Source: Selenomonas ruminantium subsp. ruminantium ATCC 12561 (GTDB lineage Bacteria; Bacillota; Negativicutes; Selenomonadales; Selenomonadaceae). Taken from it: a DNA stretch of 58,802 nt. The notes beneath the pieces are model-generated. The model had not been told where the DNA came from. It made no database searches and saw only the letters and a program-made list of their open reading frames with translations. The DNA is taken from the NCBI RefSeq assembly GCF_000424065.1, contig NZ_AUJE01000026.1:1-58802 (forward strand), given 5' to 3'. Positions 50,872 to 58,802 of the stretch are shown here, piece by piece (the first letter of the stretch is position 1; the number at the start of each line of letters is the position of its first letter). A program made the translations under genes and the position numbers.

Positions 50872-51522
50872 ATGAATAAGAAAGCAAAGATTATCGCAGC
50901 TTTGGGGCTTATGGGCGTTCTGTTTATGGGAACGGGCATGAATCAGGCTGATGCCAAAAAGAAAGCTCCGGCACAGACGGAACAGCAGGTGAAAGATGCA
51001 CAGGCAGCGCTCAGTTATGTATATACCAGCAAGAAATATGGTTATACGATTAACTGTCCGAAGAAACCCAATGTCATTCCTGCTAGTGAGTTGTATAAAG
51101 ACAAGGAAGGGGAAGTCCTGATTTTTGATAATGAGGGCTATGACATTAAAAATGCCTGGGTAGTAATCAAAGATGCTTTTGATACCCATAGAATGCCGGA
51201 CTTGAATACGCTTAATGAGGAAGATGGCAGAAAGTATTTGTCTATCCTGATGCGTGCCAATGGTTATGAGGCTATGGAACTGATCAACCGTACGGAAAAG
51301 GATCGGGCAATCTATGCCATCACGGCCAAAGAAGTCGAGATTGATACAGATAATGATGGTGAGCCAGATATGACGGCAAAGGCTGATACGCAGATGGCGG
51401 TGACATTCTTCCGCGGTAATAAGGGCGGCTGCTACTCGATACAGCTTATCGACAATCCGGAATTGCGCGATGAAGCGGTAGATCTTTTCCAAAAGGGCGT
51501 TGTCAGCTTCAAGGAAAAATAA
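50872..51522 (+). CDS. exported protein of unknown function
   Basis: 216 aa with a Sec signal peptide ('KAKIIAALGLMGVLFMGTGMNQADA', cut near residue 28). The mature part is a compact mixed fold ('YTSKKYGYTINCPKKPNVIPASELY', 'VEIDTDNDGEPDMTAKADTQMAVTFFRGNKGGCYSIQLID' in parts). The 'SKKYGYTINCP' segment resembles domains annotated as PsbP-like or DUF1795 in exported bacterial proteins, but no firm family is claimed. Ribosome site AGAGGT. Single gene with terminator. Confidence 0.75.
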   Translation: MNKKAKIIAALGLMGVLFMGTGMNQADAKKKAPAQTEQQVKDAQAALSYVYTSKKYGYTINCPKKPNVIPASELYKDKEGEVLIFDNEGYDIKNAWVVIKDAFDTHRMPDLNTLNEEDGRKYLSILMRANGYEAMELINRTEKDRAIYAITAKEVEIDTDNDGEPDMTAKADTQMAVTFFRGNKGGCYSIQLIDNPELRDEAVDLFQKGVVSFKEK

Positions 51523-51537
51523 GCACAGTTAAAAAAG

Positions 51538-51570
51538 CGGCAGGACTTTTATACGGTCCTGCCGAATTTT
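51538..51570 (+). terminator. terminator after exported protein gene
   Basis: CGGCAGGAC (51538-51546) / GTCCTGCCG (51555-51563) stem, then AATTTTATTT. Confidence 0.85.
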
Positions 51571-51620
51571 ATTTATGTTTAGAGAAAATTTTAAGCGCAG
51601 ACTATTGGGGGATATGGTGC

Positions 51621-52334
51621 ATGGAGTATGGCAGTAAAGCGGCCGGTATGGCCGTATTTATAGGTATGGTAATGGCAGGGAGTTTTGCTCAGGCTGCGGC
51701 AGGGACGGTTTCTACGGTGGATTCGCAGGAGCTTTTTCGTTCGCGGATGGTAGTGGATAACAAGGCGCCAAAAGGGCCTGATACAGCTCAGGCTGTGGAT
51801 AATGCCGTGGCCAATTTACCTGAGTTGAATTCCCGCCTGCGTTGGGCGGCTGTAAAAACTTCGGTAGAACTGGCTGAGGAGAAAAAAGCTGCCCAGCGGC
51901 AGAATAAGGCGATTCCCATAATCATTACGGCAGCGGATATCGATAAAGAGCGGAAAGCGCAAAAACGTGGGGAAAAACCATCACTTATTACACCGCGGCC
52001 TGTTCAGCCGCCAAAAATAACATCAACTCCGGCTCCGGCAACTGTTGCCAAGCCTGCAGCGGTACAGCCTGTCCAACCGTTGCCCCGCCCGGTTGTATCG
52101 GCTGACGTAGTAGAATTGCCGCCGATTCAGCCGATAAGCAGTGTAGTACGAACGATTAAGCCTGAGGAAACGGTAGAATTGCCGCCGATAATGCCAGCAG
52201 TGCAGCCGCAGAAGACTGTACCGGTAGAAACGATTATGGAGGCTGTTGTGGAATCGACCAGTATTGAACTGGTGATTCATGATGTGGCAGACGAGAATCA
52301 TGTGGAGTTGCCTGCGGTGCAGCCGGTAAGGTAA
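51621..52334 (+). CDS. proline-rich exported repeat protein, unknown function
   Basis: 237 aa. N-terminal signal peptide ('AAGMAVFIGMVMAGSFAQAAAG'), a helical middle, and a Pro/Val/Gln-rich C-terminal half with the repeat VELPPI-x-P (three variants: 'VELPPIQPI', 'VELPPIMPA', 'VELPAVQPV') separated by basic or Thr-rich spacers. It looks like an extended periplasmic or cell-wall spacer rather than an enzyme. No family recognised. Ribosome site GGGGGATATGG is only moderate. Confidence 0.65.
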   Translation: MEYGSKAAGMAVFIGMVMAGSFAQAAAGTVSTVDSQELFRSRMVVDNKAPKGPDTAQAVDNAVANLPELNSRLRWAAVKTSVELAEEKKAAQRQNKAIPIIITAADIDKERKAQKRGEKPSLITPRPVQPPKITSTPAPATVAKPAAVQPVQPLPRPVVSADVVELPPIQPISSVVRTIKPEETVELPPIMPAVQPQKTVPVETIMEAVVESTSIELVIHDVADENHVELPAVQPVR

Positions 52335-52391
52335 CATGACCAGCCACCACGGGCTTACTGCGATATAATTGCTCTGCTTAGATAGGGCTTG

Positions 52392-53654
52392 TTATTGGTG
52401 GGGGAGTTCAGTGGTTTCTACGAGTTCGCCGGCTATGGTATAGCAGGTGATGGTCAGTTTTTCTGCACTGGCAGAAAGCAGCAGGTAATTTTCTGGCGTG
52501 GGCTGGTAGATGGCGGATTGGTCGAAGGTTTTGTCGGCAGGGACGTTGTACTGCTGGTTGCCGCAGGGACCGCTCATGATGTAGACAGGGCCTTTATCGG
52601 CTGGTTTCAGGTGGTAGATATGTCCCCGGTTGCGGTAGGTGTGCATATGGCCGGTCAACACTAAATCGATGTTTAATTCATCAAAGAGGGGCATAAAGGC
52701 ATAGCCTGCATCGCTGATGCCCATCATGGTTTTTGTTCCTTCCTGATATTCGTCATAGGCCAGCACATCTTTGTGCATCAGGACCACCCGCCATTTGGCT
52801 GGGTGGTTTTTTACGTCCTGTTGCAGCCAGGTTTTTTGTTTCTCCAGCAGGTCGGGGTGAATATCTTTCAGCTCCAGCATTTGCGTGTTGAGGACGATGA
52901 AATGTACGGGGCCGTAGTCGTAGGAATAGTAGTAATTCTGCAGTTCCGGGTCGCCGTTGGCGGGCAGGTTGTAGCTTAGTTCATAGCGGCGCGGGCGGCA
53001 GAATTTCCATAGCAGGCTGTAACATTCGTGATTGCCCATTACCGGAGTGAATAATTTTTGTGGCAGGATATCGGCAATCGCGGCGAAGAAATGCTGCCAC
53101 TGCCATTCCTGCTGTCCGTTATCCACGATATCACCGACAATGGCAAAGAATTGCGCATCGGGGTGACGCCGCCAGGCAGTGCGGAAATTCTGGCCCCAGC
53201 CAGCATAGGTCTGGCCGCATTGGGAGTCGCAGAAGATAAGCGCAGAAAAATCCGTGATTTCAGCGGGGGCGGTGGTAAACTCCTGCCACTCGGTGGCGCT
53301 ATTGCCCTGCCAAATGCGGTATTGGTAAGTTGTGGCGGGCGTAAGATCTTTTAGATACGCAGTATAATAGTAGTTCGTAATCCGGTCTTCGTTTAAACTT
53401 TCCATTTTGACCGGCAGGCTTTGCGGAGGATTGTCTGCTGTTTGATATTGCAGACGGCAGCCATCCAATGGTGTTTTGCTCTGCCACATAATGGTACGGG
53501 AATTGCGTGGGTCAGCGGTGATGAGCTGACGCAGAGCCTCAATGGGTTGTGTCCCGCTGGCAGCAGCCGCCAGTTTGGGGAAGGTGTTTTCCAAGCCCAA
53601 AAACAGAGCGATTTTTCCGGTTAAAGCAATGAATTCACGGCGTGAAATTCGCAA
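52392..53654 (-). CDS. Tat-exported metallophosphatase (purple acid phosphatase-like)
   Basis: 420 aa. Tat-type signal 'SRREFIAL' followed by a hydrophobic run; a fibronectin-III-like domain ('QYQTADNPPQSLPVKME', 'TTYQYRIWQG'); then the calcineurin-like core with 'DSQCG', 'AIVGDIVDNG', 'GNHECYSLL', 'LMHKDVL' and 'TGHMHTYRNRG'. These supply the metal-binding Asp, Asn and His residues of phosphoesterases. It probably removes phosphate from organic substrates in the periplasm. Minus strand, next to a TVP38-like gene 6 nt upstream, so probably an operon. Confidence 0.88.
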   Translation of the reverse strand: MRISRREFIALTGKIALFLGLENTFPKLAAAASGTQPIEALRQLITADPRNSRTIMWQSKTPLDGCRLQYQTADNPPQSLPVKMESLNEDRITNYYYTAYLKDLTPATTYQYRIWQGNSATEWQEFTTAPAEITDFSALIFCDSQCGQTYAGWGQNFRTAWRRHPDAQFFAIVGDIVDNGQQEWQWQHFFAAIADILPQKLFTPVMGNHECYSLLWKFCRPRRYELSYNLPANGDPELQNYYYSYDYGPVHFIVLNTQMLELKDIHPDLLEKQKTWLQQDVKNHPAKWRVVLMHKDVLAYDEYQEGTKTMMGISDAGYAFMPLFDELNIDLVLTGHMHTYRNRGHIYHLKPADKGPVYIMSGPCGNQQYNVPADKTFDQSAIYQPTPENYLLLSASAEKLTITCYTIAGELVETTELPHQ

Positions 53655-53660
53655 GGCAAC

Positions 53661-54356
53661 TCACTTCTTTCTTTGCTCATGGCGTTCATACAGCCATGCG
53701 CCAACAATAAGCACGATGGCGAAAATAATGACCACAATCATGCGGGTCGGGTCTTCCTGCTGGGTGATGGCATCGTGGCCGATAATGGCTTCAATGCCGG
53801 TAGAGGGAAACTTGCCGACAAAAGAGGCGATAACGTAATCGCGGAAACGCATGGCTGAGAGGGCGCCGATGGCGTTCAGCATCACGGACGGCAGATAGGG
53901 CACCATGCGGGCAATCAGCATGACCACAAAGCCACGGCTGCCGCTGTACTTGTCCAGATTCGCCAAGGTCTTGTTGCGGCTGATGATTTTTTCCGCAGCC
54001 TCCCGGAAGAAAAAGCGCAGCAGGATAAAGCTGATGGCAACGCCGACGGTTTCGGCAACTACGGAGAGGAAAATGCCCCAGCCAATGCCGAAGATCAGCG
54101 TATTGGCGGTAGAAAAGATGATGGCGGGCGGAAAGCCCAGCGCGTTGACAAAGAGGGTCAGCAGGAAACTGAATACTACCGCTCCGGAACCAAAGGAGGC
54201 AATGTAATCCGCTGTTTCCTGAATATCTCCGCGGGCCAGCAGACCGCACATATGGGGCAGGAAGGCTGGATTGAGCAGATGGATGACGACAAACAGCAAA
54301 ACAATGGCGGCCAGTGCCCCCAGTTTTACGACTTTTAACGATTTCGTGAATTGCAA
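53661..54356 (-). CDS. TVP38/TMEM64 (VTT/DedA-like) membrane protein
   Basis: 231 aa with about five membrane helices: 'GALAAIVLLFVVIHLL', 'GSGAVVFSFLLTLFVNALGFPPAIIFSTANTLIFG', 'GIFLSVVAETVGVAISFILLR' and 'MIARMVPYLPSVMLNAIGALSAMRF' mark the VTT domain, implicated in lipid or polyprenyl-phosphate scrambling. The start is TTG 54356, 6 nt after AGGAGG; an ATG at 54383 lies before the ribosome site and is not used. Confidence 0.87.
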   Translation of the reverse strand: MQFTKSLKVVKLGALAAIVLLFVVIHLLNPAFLPHMCGLLARGDIQETADYIASFGSGAVVFSFLLTLFVNALGFPPAIIFSTANTLIFGIGWGIFLSVVAETVGVAISFILLRFFFREAAEKIISRNKTLANLDKYSGSRGFVVMLIARMVPYLPSVMLNAIGALSAMRFRDYVIASFVGKFPSTGIEAIIGHDAITQQEDPTRMIVVIIFAIVLIVGAWLYERHEQRKK

Positions 54357-54433
54357 AGCGATTCCTCCTAAATGGTGTTGCATTTATGTTTTTAGTATAA
54401 CACGAATGCGCGAAAGATTACCATTAAATTAGA

Positions 54434-54472
54434 AAAAAGCCCTGCCGGCATGAAGGTTGCCGGCAGGGCTTT
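54434..54472 (-). terminator. terminator of guaB
   Basis: Perfect 15-bp stem AAAGCCCTGCCGGCA / TGCCGGCAGGGCTTT; on the minus strand it ends in TTTTTTCT. Confidence 0.9.
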
Positions 54473-54493
54473 GGGTTATTTTTTTGTCAAAGA

Positions 54494-56002
54494 TTAATCT
54501 CTGCCCAGACGGTCGCGCAGGATTACGTCATGGGAACCGCCTTCCACGATACTGGTTGCCGATACCAACGTGAGTTTTGCCTTATCACGGAATTCCGGCA
54601 GGGACAGCGAGCCGCAGTTGCACATGGTGCTGCGAATCTTGGCCAGTGTCGTGCCAACATTGTCTTTCAGGGGGCCGGCGTAAGGAACATAGGAGTCAAC
54701 GCCTTCTTCGAAGGAGAGTTTCTTGGAACCGCCCAAATCGTAGCGCTGCCAGTTGCGGGCACGATTGGAACCTTCGCCCCAGTATTCCTTGTAGTAAGTG
54801 CCGTTGACTTTGACCTTGTCCGTCGGGCTTTCGTCAAAGCGGGAGAAGTAGCGGCCGAGCATCAGGAAATCTGCGCCCATAGCCAGAGCTAAAGTCATGT
54901 GGTAGTCGTGAACGATACCGCCATCGGAGCATACGGGAATGTAGATGCCCGTTTCTGCATAGTACTTGTCACGTTCGCGGCAGACATCGATAAGGGCTGT
55001 TGCCTGACCGCGGCCAATACCCTTGGTTTCGCGGGTGATGCAGATGGAGCCGCCGCCGATACCGACTTTGATGAAGTCAGCGCCAGCTTCAGCCAGGAAG
55101 CGGAAGCCTTCACCATCAACAACGTTGCCGGCACCGACTTTGACATCTTCGCCGAAGTTCTCATGGATGTATTTGAGGGTGATGCGCTGCCATTCGGAGA
55201 ATCCTTCCGAAGAGTCAATGCAGAGGACGTCTGCACCAGCTTTTAAGAGGGCAGGAACGCGTTCTGCGTAGTCGCGGGTGTTGATACCAGCACCTACGAT
55301 ATAGCGCTTGTTATCATCAATGAGTTCGAGCTCATTGTCTTTGTTGGCATTGTAATCTTTACGGAAGACCATGTAGCGCAGGCGCTGGTTCTGGTCGATA
55401 ATCGGGAGCATGTTGAGTTTGTTTTCCCAGATGATATCGTTGGCCTGAGCGATGGTGGTTACTTCTTCGGCTTTGGCATAAACGAGATTTTCAAACGCCG
55501 TCATGAATTCGCTGGCCGGCGTGTCCATGGACATACGGGAAACACGGTAATCACGGCTGGTCACGATACCCAGGAGTTTGCCGTTAGCTGTGCCGTCTTC
55601 CGTAACAGCCATCGTGGAGTGCCCAGTATCCTGCAGCAGGTCGAGAATTTCGCCCAGAGTAGTGGAGGGCTTGATGTTGGAGTCACTGCTGACAAAACCG
55701 GATTTATAATGTTTTACCCGGGAAACCATAGCGGCTTCATCTTCGATACTCTGCGAGCCATAAATGAAGGACACACCGCCTTCTTTGGCCAGTGCGATAG
55801 CCATGTTGTCATCGGAAACCGCCTGCATGATGGCAGAGGTCATGGGGATGTTCATGGTAATCTTCGGTTCCTCTCCCTTGCGGAACTTGACCAGCGGTGT
55901 CTTCAAGGAGACGTTTGCCGGAATGCATTTGTCCGAGGAATAGCCGGGAACGAGGAGATACTCGCCAAAAGTGTGTGATGGTTCTTCAAAATAGAATGCC
56001 AA
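54494..56002 (-). CDS. guaB: IMP dehydrogenase
   Basis: 502 aa; converts IMP to XMP, the committed step of GTP synthesis. The catalytic loop '[17 protein letters not shown]' contains the Cys nucleophile; a CBS (Bateman) insertion ('[11 protein letters not shown]', '[12 protein letters not shown]') sits after residue 110; '[12 protein letters not shown]' and the '[23 protein letters not shown]' phosphate loop follow. It starts at TTG 56002 behind AAGGGG. This is the longer, less common IMPDH subtype ('[16 protein letters not shown]' N-terminus). Confidence 0.93.
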   Translation of the reverse strand: MAFYFEEPSHTFGEYLLVPGYSSDKCIPANVSLKTPLVKFRKGEEPKITMNIPMTSAIMQAVSDDNMAIALAKEGGVSFIYGSQSIEDEAAMVSRVKHYKSGFVSSDSNIKPSTTLGEILDLLQDTGHSTMAVTEDGTANGKLLGIVTSRDYRVSRMSMDTPASEFMTAFENLVYAKAEEVTTIAQANDIIWENKLNMLPIIDQNQRLRYMVFRKDYNANKDNELELIDDNKRYIVGAGINTRDYAERVPALLKAGADVLCIDSSEGFSEWQRITLKYIHENFGEDVKVGAGNVVDGEGFRFLAEAGADFIKVGIGGGSICITRETKGIGRGQATALIDVCRERDKYYAETGIYIPVCSDGGIVHDYHMTLALAMGADFLMLGRYFSRFDESPTDKVKVNGTYYKEYWGEGSNRARNWQRYDLGGSKKLSFEEGVDSYVPYAGPLKDNVGTTLAKIRSTMCNCGSLSLPEFRDKAKLTLVSATSIVEGGSHDVILRDRLGRD

Positions 56003-56081
56003 CTTAACCCCTTCTTTCTGTAGATGTTCATATTGTGGAAAGCTTTACAGGCGGTCATTGCCGTCATGTATATTGTTTTAT

Positions 56082-56111
56082 ATCTTAATATATAGGGCAG
56101 GGCGCTGTCAA
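56082..56111 (-). promoter_or_regulatory. guaB promoter
   Basis: Minus strand: TTGACA (56111-56106), 18-nt spacer, TAAGAT (56087-56082). It lies downstream of the small-RNA terminator, so guaB does not need read-through. Confidence 0.65.
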
Positions 56112-56144
56112 TCGGAAAATAAAATTTATGTTACAACTTTACAC

Positions 56145-56346
56145 TCAAACAGAAAACTAGCAGCTTACCGTTCATGGTTATGCTGCTAGTTGTTTGTCAT
56201 ATATTCTGTTTTCATCTTGTTTATGGGTACCAATCTTACGGGCCCATTGGACTCCCCTCCTTCACGAGCCAAAGATGCTGCCAAGCTTGAACATTCCTAC
56301 GGCTAGCTATTACCTTTTTCGGTCAGTTCAACCTTTAGCTTGGATT
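56145..56346 (-). ncRNA. unassigned small RNA (about 200 nt) between tRNA-Ala and guaB
   Basis: Promoter on the minus strand: TTGACT (56376-56371), 17-nt spacer, TATTAT (56353-56348). The RNA opens with a long stem CCAAGC..TTGAAC / GTTCAA-GCTTGG, then a small hairpin CCAAT/ATTGG, and ends in a terminator AACTAGCAGC / GCTGCTAGTT (56155-56191) followed by TTTTCTGTTT. Between them a strong ribosome site AAGGAGG (56262-56256) precedes ATG-GGC-CCG-TAA (56247-56236), a three-codon minigene. It matches no riboswitch or housekeeping RNA that I recognise. Confidence 0.65.
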
Positions 56347-56403
56347 CATAATATCACAGAATAAACATAAAGTCAATAATTTTCTGACACAGGCTATGCA
56401 AAT

Positions 56404-56430
56404 AAAACGGTCACAAATCGTGACCGTTAA
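56404..56430 (-). terminator. terminator of tRNA-Ala
   Basis: 9-bp perfect stem AACGGTCAC / GTGACCGTT followed by TTATT on the minus strand. Confidence 0.75.
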
Positions 56431-56438
56431 AAATCAAA

Positions 56439-56514
<76 letters not shown>

Positions 56515-56623
56515 GTGATGTTCGCTTGTTTCGCGTCATCAACGAGTATTAGTATACGGGATAATATCTATCTTGTCAATAACTTTTTTATTTTTTTACA
56601 GAATTTTTTTCAAGGGCGAAATA

Positions 56624-56632
56624 TGGTACAAT
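56624..56632 (+). promoter_or_regulatory. extended -10 promoter of rbgA
   Basis: TGG-TACAAT (-10 at 56627-56632), about 38 nt before rbgA, with a T-rich stretch in place of a clear -35. Confidence 0.45.
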
Positions 56633-56669
56633 GATAAGCACAGATGATAATGTAAGAGGAGAATAATTA

Positions 56670-57563
56670 ATGGAAAAACAGGATATTCCCAATCTGCAGT
56701 GGTTCCCCGGGCATATGAAAAAAGCCCAGCGGCTGATTGAGGAAAATTTGAAACTGGTGGATGTGGTCATTGAACTATTGGATGCGCGTATTCCCTTGAG
56801 CAGTGCCAACCCCATGCTCGCAGAAATCATCAAAGGCAAGCCGCGTATGATTGCCCTGAATAAAGCTGACCTCGCTGACAGTGCCAGCACGAAAAAATGG
56901 CTGGATTACTTCAAGAGTCAGAATGTGCCGGCGGTTGCCATTGACTCCATGAAGGGCAAGGGCATGAAACAGCTCGTAAAGGTGGCAGAAGATTTAGCTC
57001 GTCCCAAGACGGAAAAATTTGTCAGCAAGGGGGCAAAGCCGCGGGTGGCCCGTTGCATGATTCTGGGCATTCCTAATGTGGGAAAATCCTCTCTGATCAA
57101 CCGGCTGGCTGGTGCGGTAAAGGCTAAGGCTGCCGATAAGCCGGGTGTCACCCGTGCCAAGCAGTGGATCAAGATTGGTACGAATTTGGATTTATTGGAT
57201 ACGCCGGGTATCCTCTGGCCGAAGTTCGAAGACCAGACTGTAGGGTTGAAACTGGCCTTTACCGGCGCAATCAACGATGATATTTATGATCGGGAAAAGG
57301 TAACAGCCCTGCTGCTGGGCATTATGCGCCGCGATTATCCGGAACGGCTGGCCGAGAGGTTCAAGCTCACGGGCGATGTGCCGGAAGACGGGCTGGAAAT
57401 ATTGGAACTTATCGGCCGCAAACGGGGCTGTCTCGTCAAGGGCGGTATCGTGGATTTGGAAAAAGCACAGAATATCGTCTTAAATGAATTCCGTGCCGGA
57501 AAACTCGGATTGGTAACATTAGATGAAGTTCCTGCAGAAAATGGTGAAAAAAGTAGTGAATGA
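56670..57563 (+). CDS. rbgA: ribosome biogenesis GTPase RbgA (YlqF)
   Basis: 297 aa circularly permuted GTPase that matures the 50S subunit. The permuted motif order is visible: G4 'LNKADL' (about residue 70) before G1 'GIPNVGKSSLINRL' (about 132), then G2/G3 'PGVTRAKQW' and 'DTPGILWP'. The N-terminal 'IPNLQWFPGHMKKA' is diagnostic. Ribosome site AGAGGAG. It precedes and overlaps rnhB. Confidence 0.95.
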   Translation: MEKQDIPNLQWFPGHMKKAQRLIEENLKLVDVVIELLDARIPLSSANPMLAEIIKGKPRMIALNKADLADSASTKKWLDYFKSQNVPAVAIDSMKGKGMKQLVKVAEDLARPKTEKFVSKGAKPRVARCMILGIPNVGKSSLINRLAGAVKAKAADKPGVTRAKQWIKIGTNLDLLDTPGILWPKFEDQTVGLKLAFTGAINDDIYDREKVTALLLGIMRRDYPERLAERFKLTGDVPEDGLEILELIGRKRGCLVKGGIVDLEKAQNIVLNEFRAGKLGLVTLDEVPAENGEKSSE

Positions 57564-58344
57564 TTTAAGCAAATATACGATAAAACAAGTAGAGGAGTTT
57601 TTTGCGCAGGGGCAGGTAACAGAAGAATTTTTGGAGGCCTGCGCGCAGGACAGCCGTAAGGCGGTAGGGACGATCCTGCGCCGCTATCAGCGGGAGCAGC
57701 AGGACAGGGAGCGCGTCAGCGCTTTATACAGCTATGAACGGGAGTTTTGGGCCAAGGGCTGTGAATGGGTTGCTGGTGTCGATGAAGCCGGACGAGGCCC
57801 CTTGGCGGGGCCAGTGTCTGTGGCGGCGGTTATCCTGCCGCATGAGCTGTATTTGCCCAAGATCAACGACTCCAAGAAAATTTCGGCTAAAGTGCGGGAA
57901 GAACTCTACGATGAGATTATGGACAAAGCCGTTGCGGTCAAAGCGGCTTTTGTCGATGCCAGGACTATTGACCGGGTAAATATCTATCAGGCGACCATTA
58001 ATGGAATGTATGAATCGATTTTTGGGTTGAAACAGGAGCCGCAGGCAGTGTTGATTGATGCGGTGAAGCTGGAAAATTTGAATGTACCTTCTCTTTCCAT
58101 TATCAAAGGTGATGCAAAATCGGTCTCTATTGCAGCGGCTTCCATCATTGCTAAGGTTAATCGTGACCGGCTGATGGATAAGTACGACAAAGAATATCCG
58201 GAGTACGGTTTTGCACATCATAAGGGATATGGTACGGCAGAACATATAGCTGCTTTGCGGCAGTATGGTCCATGCCCTATACACCGCCATTCCTTTGAGC
58301 CGATTCGGTCTATGGTCGATGTCACAATGCAGGTTCCGTTTTAA
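57556..58344 (+). CDS. rnhB: ribonuclease HII
   Basis: About 262 aa. It removes RNA from RNA-DNA hybrids and misincorporated ribonucleotides. 'GVDEAGRGPLAGPV' gives the catalytic Asp-Glu; also 'NDSKKISAKVREELY', 'IDAVKL' and 'SIAAASIIAKVNRDR'. The N-terminal helical extension ('LSKYTIKQVEEFF') is shared with Bacillus RnhB. I chose GTG 57556, which follows GGTGA; ATG 57523 and 57541 are in frame but less well placed. It overlaps the rbgA stop by 8 nt. Confidence 0.94.
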   Translation: MNDLSKYTIKQVEEFFAQGQVTEEFLEACAQDSRKAVGTILRRYQREQQDRERVSALYSYEREFWAKGCEWVAGVDEAGRGPLAGPVSVAAVILPHELYLPKINDSKKISAKVREELYDEIMDKAVAVKAAFVDARTIDRVNIYQATINGMYESIFGLKQEPQAVLIDAVKLENLNVPSLSIIKGDAKSVSIAAASIIAKVNRDRLMDKYDKEYPEYGFAHHKGYGTAEHIAALRQYGPCPIHRHSFEPIRSMVDVTMQVPF

Positions 58345-58350
58345 CCTAAT

Positions 58351-58426
58351 CCGCCAGAAGTCCTCAACCTCTTAGGTGGGGGATGAAGGCGGGTATGGCG
58401 AATTTACGTAAGTAATTGAGCCATAC
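58351..58426 (+). repeat. left-end hairpins of second IS605-type element
   Basis: An outer stem CCGCC (58351-58355) / GGCGG (58388-58392) encloses a smaller hairpin (ACCT/AGGT). A second hairpin follows, GTATGGC (58393-58399) / GCCATAC (58420-58426), around a 20-nt loop identical to the reverse complement of the loop at 908-928. Confidence 0.65.
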
Positions 58427-58479
58427 GATACTTTGTGACTTTTTTGTGATAAAATATTGGTAGGAAGGCGGTGATTATA

Positions 58480-58802
58480 GTGAATAAGGCATACCGATAT
58501 AGGTTATATCCAACACCTGAACAAAAGCATATGTTTGCTAAGACTTTCGGCTGTGTTCGATTCATCTATAACAAGATGCTTGGCGACCGCCTTGACTACT
58601 ACAAAGAGACAGGTAAGAAACTGAACAATACCCCGGCACAATATAAGGAAGAATTTCCTTGGCTGAAGGAAATTGACAGTCTTGCTCTTGCAAATGCACA
58701 GATGAACCTGAACAAGGCATACAACAATTTTTTTAGCAACCGAAAACATTTCGGCAAACCGCACTTCAAGTCTAAGAAGACAGGACACTGCTCATACTCT
58801 AC
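58480..58802 (+). CDS. tnpB: TnpB (OrfB) of second IS605-type element, truncated by window edge
   Basis: GTG 58480 (or the in-frame GTG 58471, only 2 nt from AGGAAGG) opens MNKAYRYRLYPTPEQ, with 'FGCVRFIYNKML', 'FPWLKEIDSLAL' and 'GKPHFKSKK', all TnpB N-terminal features. 107 codons are inside the window with no stop. No tnpA lies upstream, so this is probably a tnpB-only (IS1341-like) element. The protein differs clearly from the TnpB at 1-431. Confidence 0.88.
   Translation, partial: MNKAYRYRLYPTPEQKHMFAKTFGCVRFIYNKMLGDRLDYYKETGKKLNNTPAQYKEEFPWLKEIDSLALANAQMNLNKAYNNFFSNRKHFGKPHFKSKKTGHCSYS

Noticed and set aside
49306-51492. Very long minus-strand open frame opposite the DEAD-box helicase
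   Set aside because: It is the antisense image of two well-recognised genes; its product has no recognisable domain and unusual His/Arg/Cys content.

Overview
The window looks like a chromosomal segment of a diderm Firmicute of the Selenomonas group (Negativicutes). Three things point there. Selenomonas-type outer-membrane machinery (TonB-dependent receptor, ExbB, ExbD, TonB) sits beside genes of Firmicutes type such as gatCAB, rbgA and rnhB. The lysine/ornithine decarboxylase at 28.3 kb matches, from memory, the 393-residue Selenomonas ruminantium enzyme, with its PLP lysine at 51 and its specificity residues in register. Many genes start with GTG or TTG behind strong Shine-Dalgarno sequences. 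All identifications were made by reading the sequence; no database search was run.

Layout. 1-985: truncated IS200/IS605-type element (tnpB, tnpA, left-end hairpins). 991-7038: priA, a TOTE-type primase-helicase-PLD protein and an AlkD-like protein, apparently one operon. 7.05-10.4 kb: gatCAB. 10.4-11.05 kb: gene-free region with two long interlocking inverted repeats. 11.05-18.5 kb: HAD phosphatase, then a Fur-box-controlled seven-gene iron-chelate uptake operon (permease, ATPase, lipoprotein binding protein, TonB-dependent receptor, exbB, exbD, tonB). 18.6-30.5 kb: housekeeping genes (rlmD-like, cyclase, UvrD-type helicase, prfC, DUF4931 protein, rpmB, ldc with a Nif11-like partner, amrS), and a promoter-driven, highly structured RNA candidate opposite ldc.

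30.6-46.4 kb is a defence island: Uma2 nuclease, a DUF3791/DUF3990 toxin-antitoxin-like trio, a methyltransferase overlapping a PLD-helicase, and a complete SspABCD-SspE DNA phosphorothioation and restriction system in the order sspD-sspB-sspC-sspA-sspE. A divergent XRE regulator and two perfect 7-1-7 palindromic operators lie upstream of it. The island ends with an uncharacterised acidic protein and a 100-bp MITE-like hairpin. SspA (cysteine desulfurase) should supply sulfur to SspD (PP-loop/Fe-S enzyme), SspB nicks, SspC is the ATPase, and SspE is the effector that senses phosphorothioate.

46.5-58.8 kb: orphan binding protein, rimO, DEAD-box helicase, two secreted proteins of unknown function, a Tat-type metallophosphatase, a TVP38-family membrane protein, guaB, an unassigned small RNA with its own promoter and terminator, tRNA-Ala(GGC), rbgA, rnhB, and a second TnpB gene cut by the window edge. 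The two IS ends at the opposite edges of the window share one identical 20-nt loop held by unrelated but perfectly paired stems.
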